Assembly (NCBI GenBank): GCA_017462795.1
Contig: JAFTQL010000042.1
Coordinates: forward strand, 1 to 64,000
DNA from: Clostridia bacterium
GTDB lineage: Bacteria; Bacillota; Clostridia; Oscillospirales; CAG-272
DNA: 64,000 nucleotides
Direction of reading: 5' to 3'
The first letter of the stretch is position 1. Every line of letters begins with the position of its first letter. Shown here piece after piece: positions 8,029 to 16,365 of the stretch. The notes beneath the pieces are model-generated. The model saw nothing but the letters and a program-made list of their open reading frames with translations. It did no database searches and was not told the origin of the DNA. Made by a program: the position numbers and the translations under genes.

Positions 8029-10103
8029 AGGTGACAGTCGCGAAGAACGCCGGCTTTTGCTTTGGTGTCAAGCGTGCCACGGATGAGCTTGAAAAGGCGA
8101 TTGACAACAGACGCGCGGGCGAGAGGATATACACCCTCGGAACGCTCATTCACAACGAAACATACAATAAAAGTCTTTCGGACAGAGGCGTCCTTGTTAC
8201 GGATATTCCGGGGATCGCCCGTATAGCCGAGACGGCGAGCGAGCACAGCCCCGTAACTGTTTTTGTGAGGGCTCACGGTATTCCGAGGGAGGACGAGGAC
8301 AAGCTCCGCCGGCTCTCAAGAAGCAATTCCCATTTCAGATATGTGGATTGCACCTGTCCCTTTGTAAAGAAGATACACAAAATAGCAGGTGAAAATTCTT
8401 CGCCCGACAATTTCTTTGTGCTGCTCGGAGCTGCCGACCACCCCGAGGTGGTGGGGATAATGAGCTATTTTGAACACGATAAGTTTACCGCTAACTCGTC
8501 AGCGGATATCGAAAAGCTTGTCAAGTCCCTTGATGTAAAAAAATATTCGGAAAAAACACCAATTTTAGCCGCTCAAACAACGCAAAATTTGTCTGAATGG
8601 AAAAAAAGTCAACAAATTTTCAAAAAACTATATACAAATGCCTTAATTTTTGATACAATATGTAGTGTTACGGAATCAAGGCAGACCGAGGCGGCGGCTC
8701 TTTCGCGAGAGTGTGACATTATGATAGTCATCGGCGGAAGAGAAAGCTCGAATACGGCAAAGCTGTATTCCATTTGTAAAGAAAATTGCCCGCAGACGAT
8801 CTGGATCGAAAGATGCGAGGAGCTTGCGGATAACAATTTAATAACGTCAGCCCACACGAAAGTGGGTATAGCCGCGGGAGCATCTACCCCGTCAGGCGTA
8901 ATTCAGGAGGTATATAAAACCATGAGCGAAATGAATGAAAATTTTGCGGAACTGTTGGATGCGACAGAAATCAAAACTTTAAATACAGGAGACACCGTTA
9001 CCGGAACCGTAACATCTGTTACCGATGCTGAGCTTTATCTCGACTTCGGCGCACAGGTTACAGGTCTGATCAAGGCTGAGCAGATCACAGACGATTCGTC
9101 CGTGAAGCTTACAGAAATGTACAAGCCCGGCGATCAGATCGAGGCTTTCGTTATCCGCGTCAGCGACGTTGAGGGCTTTGCTGAGCTCTCCAAGAAGCGC
9201 GTTGACTCCGATAAGAACTGGCAGAAGGTAGTAGACGCAGCCGAGAACGGCGAGGTCGTTACAGGTAAGGTAGTTGAAGTTGTAAGAGGCGGTGTTTCCG
9301 TTCTCGTTGACGCAAACAGAGTATTTGTTCCCGCATCCCAGACAGGTGTTCCCAAGGACGAGAGCCTTGAGATACTCAAGGGACAGGAAGTAAGCCTTAA
9401 GATCATTGAGATCAAGGGCAAGAAGGCTATCGGCTCTATCAGGATCGTAGCGCGCGAGGAGCGCCGCGCCCGTGAGGAGGCATTCTGGGCATCCATCGAG
9501 GAGGGCAAGGTATTCACAGGAGCTGTTAAGAGCATGACATCCTACGGAGCGTTCGTAGACCTTGGCGGTGTTGACGGTATGGTACATAAGTCCGAGCTGT
9601 CATGGAAGCCTATCGCGACTCCCGCAAACGTACTTGAGATCGGTCAGGTCATCGAGGTGTTCGTTAAGAGCTTTGACGCTGAAAAGAAGCGCATCTCTCT
9701 CGGATACAAGAAGGATTGCGACAACCCCTGGTACATCTTTATGAACAAGTACGCGGTAGGCGATGTTGCGTCCGTAAAGATCGTGAACATGATGCCCTTT
9801 GGCGCATTCGCTGAGATCGTTGACGGTGTTGACGGACTTATCCACATTTCTCAGATCGCGCAGCAGAAGATCGGTAAGCCCGCAGATGTGCTGGAGCTTG
9901 GTCAGGTAGTTGACGCAAAGATCATCGCTATCGACGAGGAAAATCAGAAGGTAAGCCTTTCCATCCGCGCTCTCCTTGACGAGGCACAGGCAGCGGCTGA
10001 GGCTATGCCCGAAGAGGTTGCTGAGGCTGCCGAGGAGGCAGTTGAAGACGTAGCTGCCGCAGATGTAGCTGAGGCAGACACAGTTGCCGCAGACGCTGAA
10101 TAA
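8025..10103 (+). CDS. ispH-rpsA: Fused IspH (HMBPP reductase) and ribosomal protein S1
   Basis: A 692-residue fusion. Residues 1 to about 285 are IspH, the last MEP-pathway enzyme, with [4Fe-4S] cysteines in AGFCFGVKRA (C12), VDCTCPFV (near 107) and ICSVTESRQ (near 213). Residues from about 300 hold four S1 RNA-binding repeats with GKVVEVVRGGVSVLV- and YGAFVDLGGVDGMVH-type cores, then an acidic Ala/Glu-rich tail. The fusion is well known in Clostridia. Base composition changes inside the gene: 8535-8680 is strikingly AT-rich, and codons become those of highly expressed genes after residue 300. An internal AGGAGG before an ATG at 8922 may allow S1 to be made alone. Confidence 0.93.
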   Translation: MKVTVAKNAGFCFGVKRATDELEKAIDNRRAGERIYTLGTLIHNETYNKSLSDRGVLVTDIPGIARIAETASEHSPVTVFVRAHGIPREDEDKLRRLSRSNSHFRYVDCTCPFVKKIHKIAGENSSPDNFFVLLGAADHPEVVGIMSYFEHDKFTANSSADIEKLVKSLDVKKYSEKTPILAAQTTQNLSEWKKSQQIFKKLYTNALIFDTICSVTESRQTEAAALSRECDIMIVIGGRESSNTAKLYSICKENCPQTIWIERCEELADNNLITSAHTKVGIAAGASTPSGVIQEVYKTMSEMNENFAELLDATEIKTLNTGDTVTGTVTSVTDAELYLDFGAQVTGLIKAEQITDDSSVKLTEMYKPGDQIEAFVIRVSDVEGFAELSKKRVDSDKNWQKVVDAAENGEVVTGKVVEVVRGGVSVLVDANRVFVPASQTGVPKDESLEILKGQEVSLKIIEIKGKKAIGSIRIVAREERRAREEAFWASIEEGKVFTGAVKSMTSYGAFVDLGGVDGMVHKSELSWKPIATPANVLEIGQVIEVFVKSFDAEKKRISLGYKKDCDNPWYIFMNKYAVGDVASVKIVNMMPFGAFAEIVDGVDGLIHISQIAQQKIGKPADVLELGQVVDAKIIAIDEENQKVSLSIRALLDEAQAAAEAMPEEVAEAAEEAVEDVAAADVAEADTVAADAE
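8631..8659 (+). promoter_or_regulatory. Candidate internal promoter within ispH
   Basis: TATACA at 8631-8636 and TACAAT at 8654-8659 with a 17-nt spacer, in an AT-rich patch about 260 bases before the internal start of the S1 half. The match is imperfect, so this is a candidate only. Confidence 0.35.
8905..8924 (+). promoter_or_regulatory. Internal ribosome site and start codon for a stand-alone S1
   Basis: AGGAGGT at 8905-8911 precedes an in-frame ATG at 8922 by about 11 bases, exactly where the S1 half begins (MSEMNENFAELL). A near-perfect Shine-Dalgarno site inside a coding frame at a domain boundary suggests that free S1 can be translated from the same message. Confidence 0.5.
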
Positions 10104-10117
10104 GCAAAATTACTTCA

Positions 10118-10147
10118 CACCCTGTTGCGCCTGCGCGTAGCAGGGTG
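10118..10147 (+). terminator. Stem-loop after ispH-rpsA
   Basis: CACCCTG and CAGGGTG form the outer part of a 13-bp stem (two G-U pairs) with a 4-nt loop, followed by GTTTGAATTT. It could be a leaky terminator between rpsA and the YwlG-like gene, or a leader hairpin for the latter. Confidence 0.5.
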
Positions 10148-10169
10148 TTTGAATTTGAGAGGAAATTTT

Positions 10170-10769
10170 ATGGAAAACCTGAAATATAATGCCGACGGAA
10201 CTGTAGAGCTTAGCGCAAAGATGGAGAGCATGCTTGCGGGTATCACCGCCGAGGCAAGGGCGGCGACCGAGGAGCTTGTGGAGATCGCGGGACTTTCAGC
10301 CGGAGATATCTTTGTTGTTGGTTGCTCCACCTCCGAGGTCATAGGAAATCAGATAGGCAAGGCATCTGTCCTTCCCGTGGCGCAGGCTGTCTTTGACGGT
10401 ATTTACGTTGTGCTCAGGAGCCACGGTATATATATTGCGGCGCAGTGCTGTGAGCATCTCAACAGAGCCATAATAACCGAGGCGGAGTGCGCGAGGGCTT
10501 ACAGACTTGATCCCGTTTGCGTCCGCCCCGCACCCAAGGCGGGTGGCTCATTTGCCACGGTCACATACAATACCATGGAGCACCCCGTGGCGCTTGAGAG
10601 CATCAGGGGACATGCGGGTATGGATATCGGCGGAACGCTTATCGGTATGCATCTTAAGGAGGTGGCGGTTCCCGTGCGCCTTAAGACCGCCAGGATCGGA
10701 GAGGCGAGAATAATCTGCGCGCGAACACGCCCCAAGTATATCGGCGGACCGAGAGCGATATACGAGTAA
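10170..10769 (+). CDS. TIGR01440/UPF0340 family protein (YwlG-like)
   Basis: A 199-residue protein of the UPF0340 (TIGR01440, Bacillus YwlG) family, of unknown function. The conserved segments GDIFVVGCSTSEVIG and GHAGMDIGGTLIGMHL support the call. The ATG at 10170 follows GAGAGGAAA. An in-frame start at 10125 would lie inside the preceding hairpin and is rejected. No signal peptide or membrane segment is present. Confidence 0.85.
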   Translation: MENLKYNADGTVELSAKMESMLAGITAEARAATEELVEIAGLSAGDIFVVGCSTSEVIGNQIGKASVLPVAQAVFDGIYVVLRSHGIYIAAQCCEHLNRAIITEAECARAYRLDPVCVRPAPKAGGSFATVTYNTMEHPVALESIRGHAGMDIGGTLIGMHLKEVAVPVRLKTARIGEARIICARTRPKYIGGPRAIYE

Positions 10770-10810
10770 ATAAATTATATAAATTATATTTAAAAAATCG
10801 CCGTGTGTCA

Positions 10811-10839
10811 TTGACAAGAGCCTTGTATTTGTGTATAAT
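10811..10839 (+). promoter_or_regulatory. Consensus promoter of the phosphoribosyltransferase gene
   Basis: A perfect TTGACA (10811-10816) and TATAAT (10834-10839) with a 17-nt spacer. It may also drive aspS. Confidence 0.85.
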
Positions 10840-10897
10840 ATAATGAGGGTCTGCATGTGCGGCTCTCAATTATGACATTGGAAAAGGAGTATCTACC

Positions 10898-11458
10898 GTG
10901 TCTCAGATGTATTACAAAATGACTATTGCGGGACTTGAGCGCGCATTGCCGCTGTGTCCCATCAGCGACGAGCTTATGATAGCGGCTTTCGTCATCTTCG
11001 GCGATCCCGAGCTTACCACTGCTTGCGCCGAGGCGCTTCTTGAGAGAGCGCCCGAGTACGATTATCTTATAACCGCCGAGGCAAAGGGAATACCCCTTGT
11101 TCATGAAATGGCGCGCCTTGCCGGAAATCAGAAGTATTTCCTGGCGAGAAAAAATCCCAAGCTCTATATGACGGGTGTCTTTGAGGCACAGCTTCACTCC
11201 ATTACCACAGATAAGGATCAGAAGCTTTATCTCGATACCGCAGACGCGGAGCTGATGAAGGGAAAGAGAATACTTATTATAGACGACGTTATCTCCACAG
11301 GTGAGTCTCTCGCCGCCATAGAGCATCTTGTAGAAATGGCGGGCGGTAACATCTGCGGAAGGATGACCATACTTGCCGAGGGCGACGCGCAGGACAGAGA
11401 GGATCTTACCTATCTTGAAAAGCTTCCTTTGTTCAACAAGGACGGACAGCCTATATAA
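10898..11458 (+). CDS. Adenine phosphoribosyltransferase-like protein
   Basis: A 186-residue type I phosphoribosyltransferase. The PRPP-binding motif is ILIIDDVISTGES (near residues 125-137), and YDYLITAEAKGIPLVHEMA resembles the adenine/xanthine PRT group. It probably salvages a purine base using PRPP in the cytosol; the exact base is not certain. It starts at GTG (10898) with AAGGAG at 10884-10889. A consensus promoter lies upstream and aspS follows after 35 bases. Confidence 0.82.
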   Translation: MSQMYYKMTIAGLERALPLCPISDELMIAAFVIFGDPELTTACAEALLERAPEYDYLITAEAKGIPLVHEMARLAGNQKYFLARKNPKLYMTGVFEAQLHSITTDKDQKLYLDTADAELMKGKRILIIDDVISTGESLAAIEHLVEMAGGNICGRMTILAEGDAQDREDLTYLEKLPLFNKDGQPI

Positions 11459-11493
11459 ATGACAGTGAAAATTATTTGAAGGGAAATACAGAA

Positions 11494-13287
11494 ATGGCAG
11501 AATTACTTACACAAAACGATAAAAGAACCCATATGTGCGCGTGCCTTACAGCCGAGAATGTGGGCGAGCGTGTTTGCGTTATGGGCTGGGTACAGAAGCA
11601 GAGAGACCTGGGCTCGCTTATATTTATAGACCTGCGCGACCGCACAGGCATCGTTCAGCTCGCTTTTGACGAAAAGACCGACAAGGCTATTTTTGATAAG
11701 GCATTCGGTATCAGAGCGGAATACGTTCTCTGCGCAAAGGGAACTGTACGCAGAAGAGGAGAGGGAGCTGTAAACAAGAATCTTCCCACGGGTGAGGTGG
11801 AGATAGCGGTGGACGAGCTTCGCATTCTCTCCGTGTCCGAAACACCTCCCTTTGAGATCGTGGAGAACAGCAACGTAAACGCCGAGCTTCGTCTGCGCCA
11901 CCGTTATCTTGACCTCCGCCGTCCCGATATGCAGAGAAATATCATAGCCCGCTCACGCATCTCAAAGCTTGCGCGTGACTACTATGCTGACAACGGATTT
12001 ATCGATATAGAGACCCCCAACCTTTGTAAGCCCACACCCGAGGGAGCGCGTGACTATCTTGTTCCTTCCCGTGTTCACAAGGGCAAGTTCTATGCTCTTC
12101 CTCAGTCTCCCCAGCTTTACAAGCAGCTTCTTATGGTGTCGGGCTTTGACCGTTACTTCCAGATCGCTCGCTGCTACCGTGATGAGGACCTGAGAGCTGA
12201 CCGTCAGCCTGAGTTTACCCAGATAGATACAGAGATGTCCTTTGTGACCGCTGATGACGTTATGAAGATGCACGAGGGCTTCCTCAAGAAGGTAATGAAG
12301 GAGTTTATCGGCAAGGAGCTTACCGAGGACTTTATCCGTATGCCCTATGCCGAGGCCATGAGCCGTTTCGGCTCGGACAAGCCGGATATCCGCTTTGGCT
12401 ATGAGCTTACCGACCTTTCCGAATGCGTAAGAAATTGCGGCTTCAAGGTGTTTGCGGGTGCTGTTGAGATGGGCGGATCTGTAAGAGGTATCAATGTAAA
12501 GGGAGGCGCTAAGTTCTCCCGTAAGGAGATAGATTCTCTTGTTGAGTTTGTTAAGTCCTACCGCGCAAAGGGTCTTGCCTGGCTGAAATGGGCGGATAAC
12601 GGCGATATTTCCTCCTCTTACGCAAAGTTCCTCACGGATGAGGAAAATGAGGCTATCAAGGCGACGATGGCGGCAGAGCCCGGCGACCTTGTGCTTATCG
12701 TGGCTGACAAGAATAAGGTTGTATTTGACTCTCTGGGCGCTCTCAGATGCGAATGCGCTAAGAGAATGAATATTCTCGATCCCTTTGACTTTAAGTTTTT
12801 GTGGGTAACAGAGTTCCCGCTTCTTGAGTACAGCGAGGAGGACGGTCGCTTCTACGCTATGCACCATCCCTTTACCTCGCCCATGGACGAGGATCTTGAG
12901 TACCTTGACAGCGATCCCGGAAGAGTCCGCGCAAAGGCTTATGACATCGTTCTCAACGGCACAGAGCTTGGCGGCGGATCTATCCGTATCCACGACAGCG
13001 CTATCCAGTCAAAGATGTTCTCCGTTCTCGGACTTTCCGAGGAAGAGGCAAAGGAGAAGTTCGGTTATCTGCTTGACGCTTTCCGTTACGGCGTACCTCC
13101 TCACGGCGGTCTTGCCTTTGGATTTGACCGTCTTGTAACTCTGCTTCTCGGTCTTGAGGATATCCGCGATGTTATCGCATTCCCCAAGGTTCAGAACGCC
13201 TCCGAGCTTATGACCAAGTGTCCCTCCGAGGCAGATCCCAATGCTCTCATAGAGCTTGGACTCCGCATCGTAAGCGATGCCGAATAA
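11494..13287 (+). CDS. aspS: Aspartyl-tRNA synthetase
   Basis: A 597-residue class IIb synthetase of the long bacterial type. An N-terminal OB-fold anticodon domain (VCVMGWVQKQRDLGSLIFIDL) is followed by the catalytic core. Motif 2 is in RCYRDEDLRADRQPEFTQID, the GAD insert lies in the middle, and motif 3 is FGFDRLV near the C-terminus. The ATG at 11494 follows GAAGGG; a TTG at 11476 upstream would include the ribosome site and is rejected. Confidence 0.95.
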   Translation: MAELLTQNDKRTHMCACLTAENVGERVCVMGWVQKQRDLGSLIFIDLRDRTGIVQLAFDEKTDKAIFDKAFGIRAEYVLCAKGTVRRRGEGAVNKNLPTGEVEIAVDELRILSVSETPPFEIVENSNVNAELRLRHRYLDLRRPDMQRNIIARSRISKLARDYYADNGFIDIETPNLCKPTPEGARDYLVPSRVHKGKFYALPQSPQLYKQLLMVSGFDRYFQIARCYRDEDLRADRQPEFTQIDTEMSFVTADDVMKMHEGFLKKVMKEFIGKELTEDFIRMPYAEAMSRFGSDKPDIRFGYELTDLSECVRNCGFKVFAGAVEMGGSVRGINVKGGAKFSRKEIDSLVEFVKSYRAKGLAWLKWADNGDISSSYAKFLTDEENEAIKATMAAEPGDLVLIVADKNKVVFDSLGALRCECAKRMNILDPFDFKFLWVTEFPLLEYSEEDGRFYAMHHPFTSPMDEDLEYLDSDPGRVRAKAYDIVLNGTELGGGSIRIHDSAIQSKMFSVLGLSEEEAKEKFGYLLDAFRYGVPPHGGLAFGFDRLVTLLLGLEDIRDVIAFPKVQNASELMTKCPSEADPNALIELGLRIVSDAE

Positions 13288-13301
13288 TTAAAACAAAAAT
13301 T

Positions 13302-13324
13302 CCCACCTGCGTTATGCGGGTGGG
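13302..13324 (+). terminator. Stem-loop after aspS
   Basis: CCCACCTGC and GCGGGTGGG form a 9-bp stem with loop GTTAT, followed by ATATTTT. It is a probable intrinsic terminator, with the next gene beginning only 24 bases later. Confidence 0.65.
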
Positions 13325-13347
13325 ATATTTTCCCGAAAGGATATATT

Positions 13348-13926
13348 ATGTATAATTTTTTTGCATATATGGCGAGAATGAAGCTTATTCGCCGTTGGAG
13401 TCTTATGAAGTCGGTGACAGACGAGAATATCGCCGAGCATAGCGCGCAGGTGGCGCAGATAGCCCATGCCATTGCCGTTATCGCAAACAGGATCTGCGGC
13501 AAGGACGTGAACGCCGACCGCATAACCACCCTCGCTCTCTACCATGAGAGCAGTGAGGTGATCACGGGCGATCTTCCCACGCCCATAAAATACTATAATC
13601 CCCGCATCCGCGAGGCTTATAAGGATATAGAGGGCGTTGCCAATCACAAGCTTCTTTCCATGCTTCCCGAGGAGCTGAAGGACGCCTATACCCCCCTTGT
13701 GGATCAGCCCTCCGATTGCTATGAGCATACCGTTGTCAAAGCCGCCGACAAGCTCTCCGCATATATCAAATGCGTTGAGGAGCTGAGAAGCGGCAACCGC
13801 GAATTTGCCAAAGCCGAATCGGCGCTGAAAAAGGAAGTGGAGGCTTATCTCTATCTTCCCGAGGTGAAATACTTCTGCGACACCTTCCTTGACTCCTTCT
13901 CCAAGACGCTGGATGAGCTGGAGTAG
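13348..13926 (+). CDS. yfbR: HD-domain 5'-deoxynucleotidase, YfbR type
   Basis: A 192-residue HD-domain phosphohydrolase. The metal ligands are in AEHSAQVAQIAHAIA (H31) and ALYHESSEVITGDLPTPIKY. That last segment is typical of YfbR, which removes phosphate from dNMPs. The family is cytosolic. GAAAGGAT precedes the ATG. A strong bidirectional terminator separates it from the convergent AraC gene. Confidence 0.85.
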   Translation: MYNFFAYMARMKLIRRWSLMKSVTDENIAEHSAQVAQIAHAIAVIANRICGKDVNADRITTLALYHESSEVITGDLPTPIKYYNPRIREAYKDIEGVANHKLLSMLPEELKDAYTPLVDQPSDCYEHTVVKAADKLSAYIKCVEELRSGNREFAKAESALKKEVEAYLYLPEVKYFCDTFLDSFSKTLDELE

Positions 13927-13952
13927 TCAATGAAAATACCCCTTATATAATG

Positions 13953-13997
13953 AAAATTACCGCTGACGGTCAATTGATCGTTGGCGGTAATTTTTTT
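13953..13997. terminator. Bidirectional terminator between yfbR and the AraC gene
   Basis: AAAATTACCGC and GCGGTAATTTT, with an almost complementary inner part around TCAATTGA, form one long hairpin with T runs on both strands. Confidence 0.85.
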
Positions 13998-14006
13998 ATT
14001 AAAGGC

Positions 14007-14843
14007 TTACTGCTTTTCTTTCTTCTTTCTGCTTGGAAAGCTGTGCTTTTTTGCGAATTGAAGGGGAGTGAGTCCTTTTACTTTTTTGAAAAATTGGCAG
14101 AAATAGCTGACGTTGTCAAAGCCCACGCTGTTGGCGATCTCGCGGATGGTGTAGCCCTGCTTGAGCATGAATTGTGCCTTGTTGACCCTTAGCTCGCTGA
14201 GGAACTGATGGAATGAGACGGTGGTGTATTCGGTAAAGTCTCTGTTGAGCTTGGCGCGGCTCATGAAGAAGTGCTGAGCCACGGACTCGGACGTCAGATT
14301 CTCATGAAAATGCTCGCTCATGTAACGGATTATGGGGACAATGTGGCTCATCTGATCGCTGGCGCTTATGACGGTGCAGGTGTCCTTCCGCTTCAGCAGT
14401 ATGTGCATTGCTGTCACAAACAGAAGCTTGGAGAGCAGCACATCCTCATTATTGCTCAAGGCGTCGGTATGCAAAGGCAGCTCCTTTGAGACAAGCTCTT
14501 CGGGCAGAAGAAAAATGACGGCGGTCGAATTTCTGTAGACCTCAAAGTCCTTGAATACGTCAGCGTAGGTGCTCATGAAGTTATCATCAAAATAGTACAA
14601 AAAGCGCTGACTTCCTTTCATGCCGAGAAAGCTGATCTGGTGCAGGGAAAAAGGAGAAAAGAAGGCTATAAAGGGCTGCTTGGTGTAGTAGACCTTTCCG
14701 TTTATGGATATTCTTGACTTTGAATCATCCAGAACCACCATCAGCTCGTGGTGAGGGTGGATATGCATACCCGGGGGAGACCAGGCGGTGTGGTTATAGG
14801 ACTGGACTGTAAAATCTGTTTGACGATCATCAAAAAATGGCAT
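14007..14843 (-). CDS. AraC family transcriptional regulator
   Basis: A 278-residue regulator with an N-terminal cupin-like ligand domain (HPHHELMVVLDDSKSRI near residues 27-45) and a C-terminal pair of AraC helix-turn-helix motifs (about 175-275; GYTIREIANSVGFDNVSYF). Such proteins usually activate sugar or glycan genes. It is transcribed away from the phosphoesterase gene at 15101, with about 260 bases between them, so it probably controls that island. The ligand is unknown. Confidence 0.88.
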   Translation of the reverse strand: MPFFDDRQTDFTVQSYNHTAWSPPGMHIHPHHELMVVLDDSKSRISINGKVYYTKQPFIAFFSPFSLHQISFLGMKGSQRFLYYFDDNFMSTYADVFKDFEVYRNSTAVIFLLPEELVSKELPLHTDALSNNEDVLLSKLLFVTAMHILLKRKDTCTVISASDQMSHIVPIIRYMSEHFHENLTSESVAQHFFMSRAKLNRDFTEYTTVSFHQFLSELRVNKAQFMLKQGYTIREIANSVGFDNVSYFCQFFKKVKGLTPLQFAKKHSFPSRKKKEKQ

Positions 14844-14905
14844 ATTAAAATTCCTCCGTGAGACAAAAACGGTATTTTTGCGTGTTTTATTGAGACAATA
14901 TTTAC

Positions 14906-14935
14906 TTGAAGAAATATGTCTGTGTGTGATATACT
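14906..14935 (+). promoter_or_regulatory. Candidate promoter for the phosphoesterase/GLUG island
   Basis: TTGAAG at 14906-14911 and TATACT at 14930-14935 with an 18-nt spacer. The -35 is imperfect, as expected for an activator-dependent promoter. Confidence 0.45.
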
Positions 14936-15003
14936 ATTATTACTTAATTATACACTGTAATTTATGAAAAGTCAATAATAAAAAATGCAAATAAAGCAAG
15001 TCT

Positions 15004-15019
15004 TTGACAAAAAGGTCAA
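15004..15019. promoter_or_regulatory. Short inverted repeat in the AraC/phosphoesterase intergenic region
   Basis: TTGAC and GTCAA separated by 6 bases form a small dyad between the two divergent genes. It is a candidate operator or a fortuitous -35-like sequence. Confidence 0.3.
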
Positions 15020-15100
15020 TAGTTGGTTGAATAATACTGCCAACAGAGGCTTTTACGAATTTTGCATTTTTCATAAAAGAACAGGAAAGGGAGGCGTATT

Positions 15101-16177
15101 ATGAAGAACTGTGCTGACTCTTCTGTAGATATATTCAACAAAATCAGGTTTACGGTATTTGCTGATCTGCACTATAAAAAGGGGATGTACATATCATCTG
15201 TCAGCGACATACGCCAGATCACGGACAGGGCGCATAGGGATGATGCGGACTTTGTTATACACGTCGGCGACCTGTGCAACGATTACCTGCGCTCGGTGGA
15301 GCTGACCGACGCATATCTGCATAACAGCCACAGTCTGCCCGCCTACGGTGTGTACGGAAACCATGAGCTGGAGTCACGTGAGAACAGCATGGAGTATGTC
15401 ACGGAGAGGCTTTGTAACAGACATGTGGTATGGGGAACGCCTGACGGAGAACGCGGAGACGGCAACACGGGTTATTACTTTTTTGATATAAACGGCTTTC
15501 GTGTTGTGGGACTTGACACCAATTACTCATTTGACCCTGATTCGGGCGTATGGGAGCACAACCGTACCGCAAGCTGGGGCGCGCCTTCGGACAATATCCG
15601 GAAGGATTCCTTGGGAGACGTACAGCTGACCTGGTTGGAGGGCGTACTGAGGGACGCCGCCGAGAGGGGCTTGAGCTGTCTGCTGTTTTCACATGTGGGC
15701 TTTTCGGGAGTATGGTATTCCTCGCCTGACACGGGACGCGTACAGCAAATGATACGCCACATCAATAAAGAGCGGTCGGGAACAGTGCTTATGTCCGTGA
15801 GCGGTCATCTGCATACCGATCATCAGGCATTGATAGACGGCGTGGTGCATTTTGATGTCAATACAGTCCGCAATGGGCTTTGGCTGCCCGAGGGGGAGGA
15901 GCATTACGGAGATATGACCTATGCGTTTGTTGATTACGACTGCGACGGTAAGGAGACGGCAAGGTATGACAGACCGCTGTCGGACGCATGGATGTCAAAG
16001 CAGACATGGTTTTTTGACCGACCGCTCAGCGCCACGGTCACTGTGGAGAAAAACGCGGGCATTACAGTAAAAGGGTCGGAGACCTCTTGGTATGGTGGTG
16101 TCGAGCCTGAGGCAAGATACGGCGTAAGGCCTCGGATATCGGACGGAATTTATTTAATAAAGGAGGATCATAAATGA
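15101..16177 (+). CDS. Calcineurin-like metallophosphoesterase (paralogue 1)
   Basis: A 358-residue metallophosphoesterase. The dimetal motifs are all present: ADLH (D22, H24), HVGD (D57), GNHE (N87, H88), FSH (near 197) and GHLHT (near 235). A conserved C-terminal extension (WFFDRPLSATVTV to the end) is shared with the two paralogues downstream and is not part of the catalytic core. There is no signal peptide, so it should be cytosolic unless exported another way. GGGAGG precedes the ATG. The stop overlaps the start of the lipoprotein gene (ATGA). The substrate is unknown. Confidence 0.85.
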   Translation: MKNCADSSVDIFNKIRFTVFADLHYKKGMYISSVSDIRQITDRAHRDDADFVIHVGDLCNDYLRSVELTDAYLHNSHSLPAYGVYGNHELESRENSMEYVTERLCNRHVVWGTPDGERGDGNTGYYFFDINGFRVVGLDTNYSFDPDSGVWEHNRTASWGAPSDNIRKDSLGDVQLTWLEGVLRDAAERGLSCLLFSHVGFSGVWYSSPDTGRVQQMIRHINKERSGTVLMSVSGHLHTDHQALIDGVVHFDVNTVRNGLWLPEGEEHYGDMTYAFVDYDCDGKETARYDRPLSDAWMSKQTWFFDRPLSATVTVEKNAGITVKGSETSWYGGVEPEARYGVRPRISDGIYLIKEDHK

Positions 16178-16347
16178 AAAAAACACTTTCGGCGTTGCTC
16201 ATCCTGTGTATGGCGCTTACCGTTCTTTGCTCCTGCGGCGGGGATGATGGAGCGGATACATCAGCGGGAGAGGTAACGGAAGCCGTGACAGGGGAATTTG
16301 CCAATGATAATGACGCGAATTTCCACAGCTCATGGAAAAGTGAGTAA
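16174..16347 (+). CDS. Small putative lipoprotein, 57 residues
   Basis: A short gene starting at an ATG that overlaps the upstream stop codon, preceded by AAGGAGG. The product has a typical lipoprotein signal (MKKTLSALLILCMALTVLCS) with cysteines at 19 and 21. It then has an acidic, low-complexity tail ending HSSWKSE. The lipobox is atypical (LTVLC or LCSC). It would be anchored to the outer face of the membrane. Its coupling to a phosphoesterase gene on each side suggests a shared role. I do not recognise a family. Confidence 0.75.
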   Translation: MKKTLSALLILCMALTVLCSCGGDDGADTSAGEVTEAVTGEFANDNDANFHSSWKSE

Positions 16348-16365
16348 GAAAGGGAGGAAGCTTGT

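Noticed and set aside
8025..10103. Assembly or frameshift artefact joining ispH and rpsA
   Set aside because: The frame is continuous and this fusion is an established feature of Clostridia.
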